Positions 1 to 9,266 of a stretch of DNA of 64,000 nucleotides are shown here, in pieces. The first letter of the stretch is position 1. Each line of letters begins with the position of its first letter. The notes beneath the pieces were generated by a model that saw nothing but the letters and a program-made list of their open reading frames with translations, made no database searches and was not told where the DNA came from. The stretch lies in contig JAEBDY010000008.1 in NCBI GenBank assembly GCA_049997955.1, forward strand, positions 62,001 to 126,000, read 5' to 3'. The stretch comes from Umezawaea sp049997955. Lineage in GTDB: Bacteria > Actinomycetota > Actinomycetes > Mycobacteriales > Pseudonocardiaceae. The translations under genes were made by a program, and so were the position numbers.

Positions 1-1191
1 CGACCGGATCTGGCGTTCGTCGGCGGCGTCGTCCAGCACCACGAGCACCCGCTGGTCGGCGAGCAGCGTGCGGTACAACTGGGCGCGCTCGTCCAGGTCC
101 ACCGGCATGACCGAGTCCGCGACGCCGAGCGCCCGCAGGAACCCGGCCAGCACCTCGGACGGATCCGCGCGCACGGCTTGGACGCCGCGGAGGGTCGCGT
201 ACAGCTGGCCGTCGGGGAAGTGGTCGCGAACGGCGTGCGCGACGTGCATCGCGAGGGTCGACTTGCCCGCGCCGGGCTTGCCGGAGATCGCGCACAGCCG
301 GACCGCGGCGCCCGTCGCGGCCAGGTGGTCCGACAGCTGGGCGATCTCGTCGGTCCGGCCGGTGAAGTCGGCGATGTCGAACGGCAACTGGCTGGGCCGC
401 TGCGGCACGACGACCACCGCGACGGCGTCCGGCGTCAGCACGGGTGGGACGAGGGGTTCGTCGCCGGAGCGCAGGATGCGGTCGTGCGTCGAGCGCAGGG
501 CCTGGCCGGGTTCGAGTCCCAGCTCGTCCAGCAGGACCCGGCGGCCCTCCTGGTAGCAGGCGAGCGCGTCCGCCTGCCTGCCCGACTGGTGCAGCGCGAG
601 CATGAGCTGGCTGCGCAGGCGTTCGCGCAACGGGTGCGCGGCGACCGCGGCGCTCAGCTCCGGGACCAGCGCGGCACCGCGGCCGATCGCCAGGTCGGCG
701 TCCACGCGGTCCTCCAGCGCGGCCAGCCGCAGCTCCTCCAGCCTGGACCGCTCGCCCTCGGCCCACTGGCCCTGCGCGCCGCCCAACGCCGGTCCGCGCC
801 ACACCGCCAGCGCGGCGGTGAAGCGCGCGGCGGCCTCCTCCAGGTCACCGTCCGCGAGAGCCCGACGGCCCGCGCCGACCTCGGTGGTGAACACGTGCAG
901 GTCGACCTGGTCCAGCCCGGCGGCGAGCAGGTAGCCGCCGCCGTTGCGCGAGATCACGTCCGCCTCCTCGGCGAACGCCCGCCGCAGCGTGGACACGTAC
1001 GTGTAGACCGCGGCACGGGTCTGCTCGGGCGGTTCCTCACCCCACACGGCGTCCACCAGCTGGTCCTGCGAAACGACCCGACCGGCGTGCACGGCGAGCA
1101 GCGCCAGCATCGTGCGCGGCTTGGGGCCGCCGACCGGGACCGCGACCCCGTTGACGTACGCCTCGATCGGTCCAAGGACCCGGAACTCCAC
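1..1191 (-). CDS. SARP-family transcriptional regulator (AfsR/DnrI type) with NB-ARC domain, 3' end outside window
   Basis: The first 397 codons are present and the gene runs off the left edge. The product opens with an OmpR-type winged-helix domain (about residues 1-90, beginning VEFRVLGPIEAYVNG), followed by the bacterial transcriptional activation domain (about 95-240, with the family-typical ending LACYQEGRRVLLDELGLEPG). A STAND NTPase segment then starts near residue 285, with the P-loop GKPGAGKSTLA and a Walker B-like strand RVLVVLDDAADE. The GTG at 1191 was chosen because GGGAGG lies five bases upstream and translation from it starts exactly at the family's N-terminal motif. Such proteins usually activate secondary-metabolite genes by binding direct repeats near the -35 region. 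No target cluster adjoins it here, so its regulon is unknown. Confidence 0.88.
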   Translation of the reverse strand, partial: MEFRVLGPIEAYVNGVAVPVGGPKPRTMLALLAVHAGRVVSQDQLVDAVWGEEPPEQTRAAVYTYVSTLRRAFAEEADVISRNGGGYLLAAGLDQVDLHVFTTEVGAGRRALADGDLEEAAARFTAALAVWRGPALGGAQGQWAEGERSRLEELRLAALEDRVDADLAIGRGAALVPELSAAVAAHPLRERLRSQLMLALHQSGRQADALACYQEGRRVLLDELGLEPGQALRSTHDRILRSGDEPLVPPVLTPDAVAVVVVPQRPSQLPFDIADFTGRTDEIAQLSDHLAATGAAVRLCAISGKPGAGKSTLAMHVAHAVRDHFPDGQLYATLRGVQAVRADPSEVLAGFLRALGVADSVMPVDLDERAQLYRTLLADQRVLVVLDDAADERQIRS

Positions 1192-1268
1192 GTGCCTCCC
1201 CACCTCGCCAGACGCCCCCCACGACGACTACGGCAGAACCACCACCGTAGTCGAAGTCGGGCGGCGGC

Positions 1269-1919
1269 TCACACGAGCAGCGGCAGCATGGAGTGCCTGC
1301 GGCGGACGATCGCGCCGAACCGGGCGTCGATCCGCAGCCAGGAGTCCGTCGCGGTCACCCGCACCTCGTCCTCGTCGGTCGTGCCGAGGAAACCCATGCC
1401 GGACAGCGCGAACAGGCACCGCAGCGGCACCTTCACGTCCAGACCGGACCCGCTGACCGTGATCACGGTCTGGTCGAGCAGGGACGCGGGCGGCGTGCCG
1501 TGCGGGCCCGCGTTCTCCCGCGCCACCGCCACCCCCTCGTCCGCGAGCCCCGACACGACGCTGCCGGGCAGCCGGTCCACCGGCAGCCACCCCGACGTCG
1601 GCGGCAGCGCCGAGCGCCACATCAGGTCCTTCGCCGGGCCGGGGTCGACCGTGGCGCTGCGCACGACGGCCAGGCCCATCAGCAGGTCGCTGCCGGACAC
1701 CGTCACGTCCGACGGCTCCAGCCTGCCCTCGACCGTGCGCGTGGCGAGCGCGTCGAACGGCGTCGCCACCCACGCGTCCACCAGTCCGCTGTCCGCGCGG
1801 TTGCGCAGCCGGACCACCGCCTGCGGCTCCAACCGGACGGCGCGCGCGACGAACGCGCCGAGGTCGTCCCGTTCGGCGGGATCGGCCAGGATCAACTCAG
1901 GCACCGTTACCTCCGGCAC
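1269..1919 (-). CDS. Conserved-looking hypothetical protein, 216 aa
   Basis: I do not recognise this protein. It has no signal peptide or membrane segment and reads as a soluble alpha/beta protein, with a repeated theme of short hydrophobic strands such as SDVTVSGSDLLMGLAVV and VRVTATDSWLRIDARFG. It overlaps the end of the upstream thioesterase gene by 23 bp on the same strand, so the two are probably translationally coupled and functionally linked. Reading-frame integrity and third-position GC support a real gene. The role is unknown. Confidence 0.7.
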   Translation of the reverse strand: MPEVTVPELILADPAERDDLGAFVARAVRLEPQAVVRLRNRADSGLVDAWVATPFDALATRTVEGRLEPSDVTVSGSDLLMGLAVVRSATVDPGPAKDLMWRSALPPTSGWLPVDRLPGSVVSGLADEGVAVARENAGPHGTPPASLLDQTVITVSGSGLDVKVPLRCLFALSGMGFLGTTDEDEVRVTATDSWLRIDARFGAIVRRRHSMLPLLV

Positions 1920-2328
1920 GCCAGCCCGCGAGGAAGTCGCGCTCGGCTTCGTCGAGACGCCGCGGCCGTGCGGCCGTCACGTTGTAGGGCACCAGCAGCG
2001 TTTCCGCCTTCGTCACGACAACGCTGTCCTCACCGCGCTGGTTCCGCACGGTGTAGTCGAGCAGGAAGGACGCGGTCTTCAGTTCGCGCACCGACATCTC
2101 GACGACGATCTCGTCGCCGGTGAACACGATCGGCGCGAGGTAGTCCACCACCAGACGGGCCACCACCACGCCCTCTGTCATGTCCGTCACCCCGTGCCGC
2201 GCGGCTTCGGTGAACAGCAGGTCGATCCGCGCCTCCTCCAGCAACGTCACCGTGTTGGCGTGGTTGACGTGGCCGAACGCGTCCATGTCGGACCAGCGCG
2301 GCCGAACACCCGTGACGAACACACCCAA
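1897..2328 (-). CDS. Acyl-CoA thioesterase, hotdog fold (YbgC/4-hydroxybenzoyl-CoA thioesterase type)
   Basis: At 143 residues it has the usual length of a single-hotdog thioesterase. The N-terminal motif WSDMDAFGHVNHANTVTLLEEAR carries the family's Asp-x-x-x-Gly-His-Val-Asn signature, in which the Asp (about residue 16) acts as the catalytic acid in YbgC-like enzymes. It is expected to hydrolyse cytosolic acyl-CoA esters; the acyl substrate cannot be told from sequence. Its 3' end overlaps the following unknown gene (1269-1919), suggesting a two-gene operon. The glycosylase-like gene just upstream is in the same orientation. Confidence 0.85.
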   Translation of the reverse strand: MGVFVTGVRPRWSDMDAFGHVNHANTVTLLEEARIDLLFTEAARHGVTDMTEGVVVARLVVDYLAPIVFTGDEIVVEMSVRELKTASFLLDYTVRNQRGEDSVVVTKAETLLVPYNVTAARPRRLDEAERDFLAGWRAGGNGA

Positions 2329-2367
2329 CGGAACGCGCCTCCTGCAAGTCTGTGGAATCCGCCCAGC

Positions 2368-3291
2368 CTAACGAGTGTCCTCGCCCAGCAGACTCCGGAG
2401 TTCACCGGCCCGCCCCGGCTCGAACGGGGTGATCACCGCTTCGCCGCCGTCGCGCTGCCAGGTGCCGACGACGCGGCCGTCCAGGACGACGTGCGGGGTG
2501 AGGAAACCGCCGCCGGTCTGGATCTTGGCGGCGTGCTCCGGCCGGAGGGCGAGCGAGCGGTCCCGGTAGCCGAGCAGGTACGTGTCGAAGTGGCCCAGCA
2601 GCGCGATCCGCCGACTCGGCTCGGCCGGTTCCGCGTTCTCGGGCACCAGCCCGAACTCGGTCTCGTCCACGCCGGTCCGGGTGATCTGCCGCCGGACGTC
2701 CGTCAGCCGAAGTCCGCTCCAGGCCGCGAAGTCCTCCACCGTCGCGGGCCAGTACGCGTCCAGGTAGCGGCGGAACAGGTCGTCGAGGTCGTGCGGTTCG
2801 CGCTCCCGCGGGTCCGTCGCGCTGTACGTGTCGTCCAGGTTCCGGTGGAGCACGCCGGAGTTGGCCGCGAACGCCAGGAGGTGCGCGGGGGCTTGGCTCT
2901 TGGGGTCGAGCACGATCCCGGTCTCGGCCAGCGCGCGCACGATCCCGGCGCGGTCCTCGGGCTGCCGGAGGATCTCCCGCAGCGCGGGAAGGGCACGGGC
3001 GCACAGGTCGTCGTCGAGGCCGAGTTGGGTGCGACGCCGCTTGCCCGCCGCGATGAAGTGCGGGCCGAGGAGCCCGACGACCCAGTGGGCGTCGTCGGGG
3101 TGCAGGAGGTGCAGGGTGCCGCGCATCGCCCAGGTGCGAACGCCCTCGGTGGACAGGCCGCGGTTGCGGGCGGCCACCTCCAGCGCTCGGACGTCCTGGG
3201 CTTGGAGGGCGACGACGTCGCGGAGGTCGGCGGCGGGCTCGACGAGGCGCTGGGAGCGCATGCGGGTCGCGAGCGCCTGGTCCGCGGTCAT
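2368..3291 (-). CDS. Winged-helix DNA glycosylase of the AlkZ/YcaQ family
   Basis: The protein matches the HTH_42 / AlkZ family, whose characterised members unhook alkylated or cross-linked bases. Visible signatures are the QAQ motif in DVVALQAQD, which corresponds to the catalytic Gln-x-Gln of AlkZ, the strand RGTLHLLHPDDAHW, and the C-terminal barrel with GRVVGTWQRDG. I chose the ATG at 3291 (308 codons, MTADQALATRM) because the family normally begins a few residues before the QALATRMRSQRL helix. An in-frame start at 3381 would add 30 low-complexity residues. Activity toward cross-links versus simple alkyl lesions is not decidable here. Confidence 0.82.
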   Translation of the reverse strand: MTADQALATRMRSQRLVEPAADLRDVVALQAQDVRALEVAARNRGLSTEGVRTWAMRGTLHLLHPDDAHWVVGLLGPHFIAAGKRRRTQLGLDDDLCARALPALREILRQPEDRAGIVRALAETGIVLDPKSQAPAHLLAFAANSGVLHRNLDDTYSATDPREREPHDLDDLFRRYLDAYWPATVEDFAAWSGLRLTDVRRQITRTGVDETEFGLVPENAEPAEPSRRIALLGHFDTYLLGYRDRSLALRPEHAAKIQTGGGFLTPHVVLDGRVVGTWQRDGGEAVITPFEPGRAGELRSLLGEDTR

Positions 3292-3385
3292 CGGGGTGGG
3301 CACGGTGGTCGACTGTAGTGCGCGGGTCGGGGCGCCCGGATCTCGTTCCGGCACAACACCTGCTGGTGCGCCTCCGGTCACGAAT

Positions 3386-3865
3386 TCAGCCGGCGAGCAC
3401 CTGTTCGCGGAGGATGTCGGCGTGCCCGCAGTGGTGGGCCAGCTCGCGCAGGACTTGCAGGTACACCCAGCGCAGTGTGCGCGGCCCGGTCCGGTGACCG
3501 GTCACGACGGCGTCCAGCGGCAGGTTCGCGACCACCGCCCGCGCCGTCGCGCAGGCTTCCCGGTGGGCAGCCGTGACGGAGGCGACGGTGTCGTCGTCGG
3601 CGAGCCGGAAGGACTCGTCCGGGTTCCCCACCAGGCCGAGCTCCTGACGGGACGTGCCGCCGACGCACTCCTCGAACCACACCCGCTGCATCCACGTGAC
3701 GTGCTTGAGCAGCCCGAGCGCCGTCGTCGCCGACGGGACGAGCCGACGGCGGGCCTGCTCCTCGGTGAGGCCGTCGAGGGTTGCTTCGAGGGAGCCGCGG
3801 TACTCCTCGACGAACGCGTCGAGCTGGGTGCGTTCGTCCTCCAGCGGCACGTCGAACGAGCCCAT
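3386..3865 (-). CDS. DinB-family protein (mycothiol-dependent transferase superfamily)
   Basis: This 159-residue four-helix-bundle protein has the DinB/DUF664 layout. A first metal-ligand His lies in ALGLLKHVTWMQRVWFEE and a second cluster in LRELAHHCGHADILRE, consistent with the three-His metal site of DinB/YfiT proteins. In actinobacteria many relatives are mycothiol-dependent S-transferases acting in detoxification, but the substrate here is unknown. It is followed by the glycosylase-like gene on the same strand, so a small damage or detoxification operon is plausible. Confidence 0.82.
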   Translation of the reverse strand: MGSFDVPLEDERTQLDAFVEEYRGSLEATLDGLTEEQARRRLVPSATTALGLLKHVTWMQRVWFEECVGGTSRQELGLVGNPDESFRLADDDTVASVTAAHREACATARAVVANLPLDAVVTGHRTGPRTLRWVYLQVLRELAHHCGHADILREQVLAG

Positions 3866-4022
3866 CGAAGTCCCCCTTCACCGCGACACCGACGATCCTA
3901 GGACTCCGGTCGCACGAGTCGGCGCAGCGGCCCGCGCCGTCGTTCGGTGCTGCCTCGTACCGCGTGCGTCGGGGGCCTGCACGAAAGGGGGACCTCTGGG
4001 TGTTGTGCTTGGGGTGCAACGG

Positions 4023-4055
4023 AAAGCCCCCGAAGCCTGGGGCTTCGGGGGCTTT
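4023..4055 (-). terminator. Rho-independent terminator of the glutamate dehydrogenase gene
   Basis: There is a perfect 15-bp inverted repeat (AAAGCCCCCGAAGCC, loop TGG, GGCTTCGGGGGCTTT) only 12 bp beyond the stop codon at 4068. The stem ends in A/T runs on both sides, so it can work in the minus direction. Confidence 0.85.
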
Positions 4056-4067
4056 CGCGGTCGTGGG

Positions 4068-7000
4068 TCAGAGCACCATGCTGCGGATCTGGCGTGCTGC
4101 CACGGAGAGGGTCGCGAGGTCCATCCTGTTGGCCTGGTTGATCTCCTCCAGGGCTGCCCGTGCGCGGGTCAGGCGGGAGGCGTTCATCTGCTCCCAGGTC
4201 TCGATCTTCTTCTCCGCGCTGTCACCGGGGTCGCTGATGCGGAGCACGTCCAGCGTGATGGAGCGCAGCGAGGAGTAGAAGTCGTCGCGCAGGGCGAGCC
4301 TGGCGAGGGCGTGCCAGCGGTTGCCGCGTTCCAGCGAGCTGACCGAGCTGAGCATGTGGTCCATGCCCAGGTGTTCGGACAGCGCGTGGTACAGCTCCGC
4401 GGTTTCCAGGTGCGACCGCTCCGGCAGCAGGCCGTCGCCGCCGCCCGCTTCGCGTTCGGCCAGCTCGGCGATCTCGGTGATGTCGAGCAGGCTGTAGGTG
4501 AACAGCTGCGAGGCGACCCGGCACGCCAGGTCCTCCGAGACGCCCGCTTTGACCAGCCTGGCGACGTGCAGGTCGAGCGAGGTGCGTTCGCGGCCCTGCA
4601 ACAGGTCCGGGATCTTGTCCGCCAACTCGGTGACCACGCCTGCGAACCGGGAGATCGTCGAGCCGACCTGCAGGGGCTGCGGGCGGTTGGACAGCAGCCA
4701 GCGGGACGCGCGGTCCAGCAGGCGGCGCGACTCCAGCACCATCTCGTCGGCGACTGCGGTGTCGAGCCGGTTGTCGAGACCCCGGATCTCCTCCCAGTGC
4801 GCCTTGAGGCCGAAGATCTCGGTGACCACGGCGAACGCGCGGACCGCGTCGGTCGGGGACGCGCTGATCTCCTCGGTCAGGCGGAACGGGTAGGAGATGC
4901 CCGCGCCGTCGACGACCTCGTTGACGAGCACGGTCGTCGTGATCTGCTTGCGCAGCGGGTGCGCCGGGATGACGTTGGTGAAGCGCTCGCGCAGCTCGCT
5001 GGGGAAGTACTCCGGCAGCTTGCGGGCGAACGTCTCGATCTCCGGCAGGTCGCTGGCGAGCACGTCCTCCTTGAGCGCGAGCTTCACGTGCGCGAGCAGC
5101 GTGCACAGCTCGGGCGAGGTGAGCCCCTGCCCCGCCTTCTCCATGGCCCGGAACTGGGCGGTGCTGGGCAGCGCCTCCAGTTCGCGGTCCAGCACACCGC
5201 GCTTCTCCAGGTCCGCGACGAGCCGGGCGTGCACCGACAGCATCGGGGCGGCGTGCGCGCGGCTGACGCCCATCACGGCGTTCTGCGAGTAGTTGTCCGC
5301 CAGCACCAGGTGGCCGACCTCGTCGGTCATCTGGCCGAGCAGCTCGTTGCGCTGGTGCTGGTCGAACTTGCCCTCGCGGACGAGCTGGTCCAGCAGGATC
5401 TTGATGTTGACCTCGTGGTCGGAGCAGTCGACGCCCGCCGAGTTGTCCAGCGCGTCGGTGTTGACCTTGCCGCCCTTGCGGGCGAACTCGATCCGGCCGC
5501 GCTGGGTCAGACCCAGGTTGCCGCCCTCGCCGACCACCTTGACCCGCAGGTCCGCGCCGTTGACGCGGAGACCGTCGTTGGCCTTGTCGCCGACCTCGGA
5601 GTGCGTCTCGGTCTCGGCCTTGACGTACGTGCCGATGCCGCCGTTCCACAGCAGGTCGACCGGCGACAGCAGGATCGCCTTCATCAGCTCCTGCGGCGAC
5701 AGCTTCACGACGCTCTCGTCGATGCCGAGCGCGTCGCGCACCTCGGCGGTGAGCGGGATGGACTTGGCCGTGCGCGGCCAGACCCCTCCGCCCGCGCTGA
5801 TCAGCGACAGGTCGTAGTCCGCCCACGACGAGCGCGGAAGTTCGAAGAGCCGCTTGCGCTCGGCGAACGACGGTGCGGCCACCGGGGTCGGGTCGATGAA
5901 GATGTGCCGGTGGTCGAACGCCGCGACCAGGCGGATGTGCTCCGACAGCAGCATGCCGTTGCCGAACACGTCGCCGGACATGTCGCCGACGCCGACGACG
6001 GTGAACTCCTCCGACTGGGTGTTCACGCCCAGCTCGCGGAAGTTGCGCTTCACGCTCTCCCAGGCGCCCTTGGCGGTGATGCCCATGGCCTTGTGGTCGT
6101 AGCCGACCGAGCCGCCGGAGGCGAACGCGTCGCCGAGCCAGAAGCCGTAGGAGATGGCGACCTCGTTGGCGATGTCGGAGAACTGGGCGGTGCCCTTGTC
6201 CGCCGCGACCACCAGGTACGTGTCGTCGCCGTCGTGCCTGACGACCTGCGGCGCGGGGATGACCACGCCCGCGTCGAGGTTGTCGGTCAGGTCCAGCAGA
6301 CCGGAGATGAACTGGCGGTAGCAGGCGATGCCCTCCGCCAGGAACGCCTCGCGGTCCAGACCCGTGTCACCCGTCGTGGCGGGCGGCCGCTTGACGACGA
6401 AGCCGCCCTTGGCGCCGACCGGCACGATGACCGCGTTCTTCACGGCCTGCGCCTTCACCAGGCCGAGCACCTCCGTGCGGAAGTCCTCCCGCCGGTCCGA
6501 CCAGCGCAGACCGCCGCGCGCGACCGCGCCGAAGCGCAGGTGCACGCCCTCGATGCGGGGCGAGTACACGAAGATCTCGAACCGCGGCCGGGGCTGCGGC
6601 AGCTCGGGGATGGCCTGCGGGTTCAGCTTCACGGCCAGGTACGGGCGGGAGTTGCCGTCCGCGTCGCGGAAGAAGTAGTTCGTCCGCAGCGTGGCCTGCA
6701 CGAGCGTGAGCAGGCTGCGGAGGATGCGGTCCGCGTCCAGGCTCGTCACGTCGTCGATCAGCTTCACCAGGCCGTTGGTGAGCGATTCCGTGCGCGCGGA
6801 CCGGTTCGAGTCGTCCAGCGCCGGGTCGAAGCGCGCCTCGAAGAGGTGCACGAGTTCGCCCGCGACCTCCGTGTGGCCGAGCACGACGTCCTCGATGTAG
6901 TCCTGGCTGTACGGCGTCCCCGCCTGGCGCAGGTACTTCGCGTACGCGCGCAGCATCGCGGCCTGCTGCCAGGTCAGACCGGCCTGCAGCACCAGCGTGT

Positions 7001-9050
7001 TGAAGCCGTCGACCTCCGCCTCACCGCGCCACGCGGCGGCGAACGCCTCCTGGAAGCGGGTCTGCACGGTGTCCAGGTCCGAGGTGTTCAGCCGGTCCAG
7101 GATCTTCGGCTCGATGCGCAGGCCGAAGTCGTAGATCCAGCACACGACGCCGTCCTCGCGGACCAGGTCGTACGGGCGCTCGTCGACCACGACGACACCC
7201 ATGCGCTGCAACATCGGCAGCACCTGCGACAGCGTGATCCGGTCGCCCGCCAGGAACAGCTTGAACCGCCGCTCCCCCGGCTCGGCGTCCTCCGGCACGT
7301 AGAAGACCATGTCCAGGTCGCCCGGCCGGAGCGCTTCGATGCGGCGGAAGTCGGCGAGGCCGTCCGCGGCGGGGAAGTCCTCCTTGTAGGCCTCCGGGAA
7401 CGCCACGGCGAACCGCTGGCCCTGCTCGTTGGCCGACTCGGTGCCGAGACCGCCGTTGTGCCCGCCATCGGCCTGCTCGGCCAGCACGGCGTCGACCATC
7501 CGGTCGTCCCAGCTGCGCACGGCCTCGGCCAGCCGGTTCTGCAGGTCGACGGCGTCGACCTCGACCGAGCGGCCGGGGTCCGTGTGCACCATGAAGTGCA
7601 CCCGCGCGAGGGCCGATTCCCCGATCCGCGCGCTGTACTCCAGGTTGATGCCGCCCAGGGCGTCGAGCAGCACCTCCTGCATGGCCAGCCGCGACGTCGT
7701 CGTGTACCGGTCGCGCGGCAGGTAGACCAGGCACGAGTAGAAGCGGCCGTACGGGTCGCGGCGCAGGAACAGCCGCAGACGGCGGCGTTCCGCGAGCGCG
7801 ATCACGCCGGCGACGGTCGCGTAGAGCGTGTCCGCGTCGACCGAGAACAGCTCGGTGCGCGGGTAGTTCTGGACGACCTCCAGCATCCGCTGACCCGAGT
7901 ACGAGTGCAGCGGGAATCCGGCGCGGTGGATCACGTCGCGCACGCGGCGCTCGATGACCGGGATGTCCAGCACGTCCTCGTGCAGCGCGGTCGTGCCGAA
8001 CACGCCGAGGAACCGGTGCTCACCGGTCACGTTGCCGTCGGCGTCGAACGTCTTCACGCCCACGTAGTACGGGTACACCGAGCGGTGCACGCTCGACTGC
8101 GCGCTGGCCTGCGTCAACACCAGCAGCTCCGGCGAGAGCGCCTGCGCGCCCGCGTCCGGCCCGGCGGTCAGGCTGCGCGCGGCCAGGCTGTCCTGCCGCA
8201 GCACACCGAGACCGGAGGCCAGCACGGCGCGCAGCGCCGGTTCGCCGTTGGTCGCGGGATCGTCGCGGATCAGCTCGTACTGGCGGTAGCCGAGGAAGGT
8301 GAAGTGGTCGTCGGCGAGCCAGCGCAGCAGCTTCGCGCCGTCGGTGGTCTCGTCCTCCGACAGCCGCGGCGGATCGCTCTCCAGCTGGTCGGCCAACTGG
8401 TGGGCCGTCGTGGTCATCTTGTCGGTGTCCTCGACGACCTCGCGGACGTCGTTCAGCACCGCGTACAGCCTGGTCTCCAGCTCACGGGCCCGGTCCGGGT
8501 CCGTGATCAGGTCGACCTCGATGTTCATCCACGACTCGGCGATCGCGTCCGCCGGGGGCGCGGACGAGTCCGCGAGCGGCAGGACCTCGTGCAGCTCGCC
8601 GGTCACCAGGTCGCGGCGGACCACGACGATCGGGTGCACCACGCGCTGGACCTGGACACCGCCGCGGGTCAGCTCGGAGGCCACGGAGTCGACCAGGTAC
8701 GGCATGTCGTCGGTGACGACCTGCACGACCGTGACCGGACACGTCCAGCCGTCGTGCGCGCGGGTCGGGTTCAGGATGCGCACGGCCGGACGACCGGGCA
8801 CCCGCGATTCGGCGAGTTGGTGGTTCGACCGCACCGCACCCACCAGGTCCACCGGGTCGTCGTCGTTGACTTCCTCGGCGGGCACGTGGCGGTAGTACAA
8901 GCGGACGAGATCGGCGAGTTCCGGCGCGGTGGCGGCGGCTCGTTCGATCAATTCATCTCGAACCTGCTCAGGACTGGCCGAGCGGCTTTCACCGGGCTCG
9001 GCGTGACCGGCATCGAACTCGGAACGGGACGGGGCTCCAGTCGAGGACAT
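4068..9050 (-). CDS. gdh: NAD-dependent glutamate dehydrogenase, large 180-kDa class
   Basis: This enzyme interconverts glutamate with 2-oxoglutarate and ammonia, using NAD, in central nitrogen catabolism. At about 1,660 residues it fits the L-GDH180 class known from Streptomyces and mycobacteria: a long N-terminal region with ACT-like folds, then the catalytic core around residues 700-1,200. The core motif GAVARGGLRWSDRREDFRTE and the Lys-containing VPVGAKGGFVVK near residues 830-885 are unmistakable, as is LVGEGGNLG-type nucleotide-binding sequence further on. The ATG at 9050 has GGAGAG ten bases upstream; a GTG at 9080 would add ten residues. An AT-rich 186-bp leader separates it from the next gene upstream. 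Confidence 0.96.
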   Translation of the reverse strand: MSSTGAPSRSEFDAGHAEPGESRSASPEQVRDELIERAAATAPELADLVRLYYRHVPAEEVNDDDPVDLVGAVRSNHQLAESRVPGRPAVRILNPTRAHDGWTCPVTVVQVVTDDMPYLVDSVASELTRGGVQVQRVVHPIVVVRRDLVTGELHEVLPLADSSAPPADAIAESWMNIEVDLITDPDRARELETRLYAVLNDVREVVEDTDKMTTTAHQLADQLESDPPRLSEDETTDGAKLLRWLADDHFTFLGYRQYELIRDDPATNGEPALRAVLASGLGVLRQDSLAARSLTAGPDAGAQALSPELLVLTQASAQSSVHRSVYPYYVGVKTFDADGNVTGEHRFLGVFGTTALHEDVLDIPVIERRVRDVIHRAGFPLHSYSGQRMLEVVQNYPRTELFSVDADTLYATVAGVIALAERRRLRLFLRRDPYGRFYSCLVYLPRDRYTTTSRLAMQEVLLDALGGINLEYSARIGESALARVHFMVHTDPGRSVEVDAVDLQNRLAEAVRSWDDRMVDAVLAEQADGGHNGGLGTESANEQGQRFAVAFPEAYKEDFPAADGLADFRRIEALRPGDLDMVFYVPEDAEPGERRFKLFLAGDRITLSQVLPMLQRMGVVVVDERPYDLVREDGVVCWIYDFGLRIEPKILDRLNTSDLDTVQTRFQEAFAAAWRGEAEVDGFNTLVLQAGLTWQQAAMLRAYAKYLRQAGTPYSQDYIEDVVLGHTEVAGELVHLFEARFDPALDDSNRSARTESLTNGLVKLIDDVTSLDADRILRSLLTLVQATLRTNYFFRDADGNSRPYLAVKLNPQAIPELPQPRPRFEIFVYSPRIEGVHLRFGAVARGGLRWSDRREDFRTEVLGLVKAQAVKNAVIVPVGAKGGFVVKRPPATTGDTGLDREAFLAEGIACYRQFISGLLDLTDNLDAGVVIPAPQVVRHDGDDTYLVVAADKGTAQFSDIANEVAISYGFWLGDAFASGGSVGYDHKAMGITAKGAWESVKRNFRELGVNTQSEEFTVVGVGDMSGDVFGNGMLLSEHIRLVAAFDHRHIFIDPTPVAAPSFAERKRLFELPRSSWADYDLSLISAGGGVWPRTAKSIPLTAEVRDALGIDESVVKLSPQELMKAILLSPVDLLWNGGIGTYVKAETETHSEVGDKANDGLRVNGADLRVKVVGEGGNLGLTQRGRIEFARKGGKVNTDALDNSAGVDCSDHEVNIKILLDQLVREGKFDQHQRNELLGQMTDEVGHLVLADNYSQNAVMGVSRAHAAPMLSVHARLVADLEKRGVLDRELEALPSTAQFRAMEKAGQGLTSPELCTLLAHVKLALKEDVLASDLPEIETFARKLPEYFPSELRERFTNVIPAHPLRKQITTTVLVNEVVDGAGISYPFRLTEEISASPTDAVRAFAVVTEIFGLKAHWEEIRGLDNRLDTAVADEMVLESRRLLDRASRWLLSNRPQPLQVGSTISRFAGVVTELADKIPDLLQGRERTSLDLHVARLVKAGVSEDLACRVASQLFTYSLLDITEIAELAEREAGGGDGLLPERSHLETAELYHALSEHLGMDHMLSSVSSLERGNRWHALARLALRDDFYSSLRSITLDVLRISDPGDSAEKKIETWEQMNASRLTRARAALEEINQANRMDLATLSVAARQIRSMVL

Positions 9051-9266
9051 GTTCAGGCGACTCTCCAAGCTATCCGGCACCTCTGTGTACCGGGTCCGTG
9101 GACCACAGTAGATGCCCGGTTCGAGCGGGGTTGCAATGCCCCGGCTACTGAATCGAACAACCTGGACGACTTTCCGGAAAGCCGATTATCGCGACTTTTC
9201 TCGTTTTTCTCGACGCCAAGGCTTTGTTACCGGTCGGAAACCTTATTAAAACCTCAAATCACATTC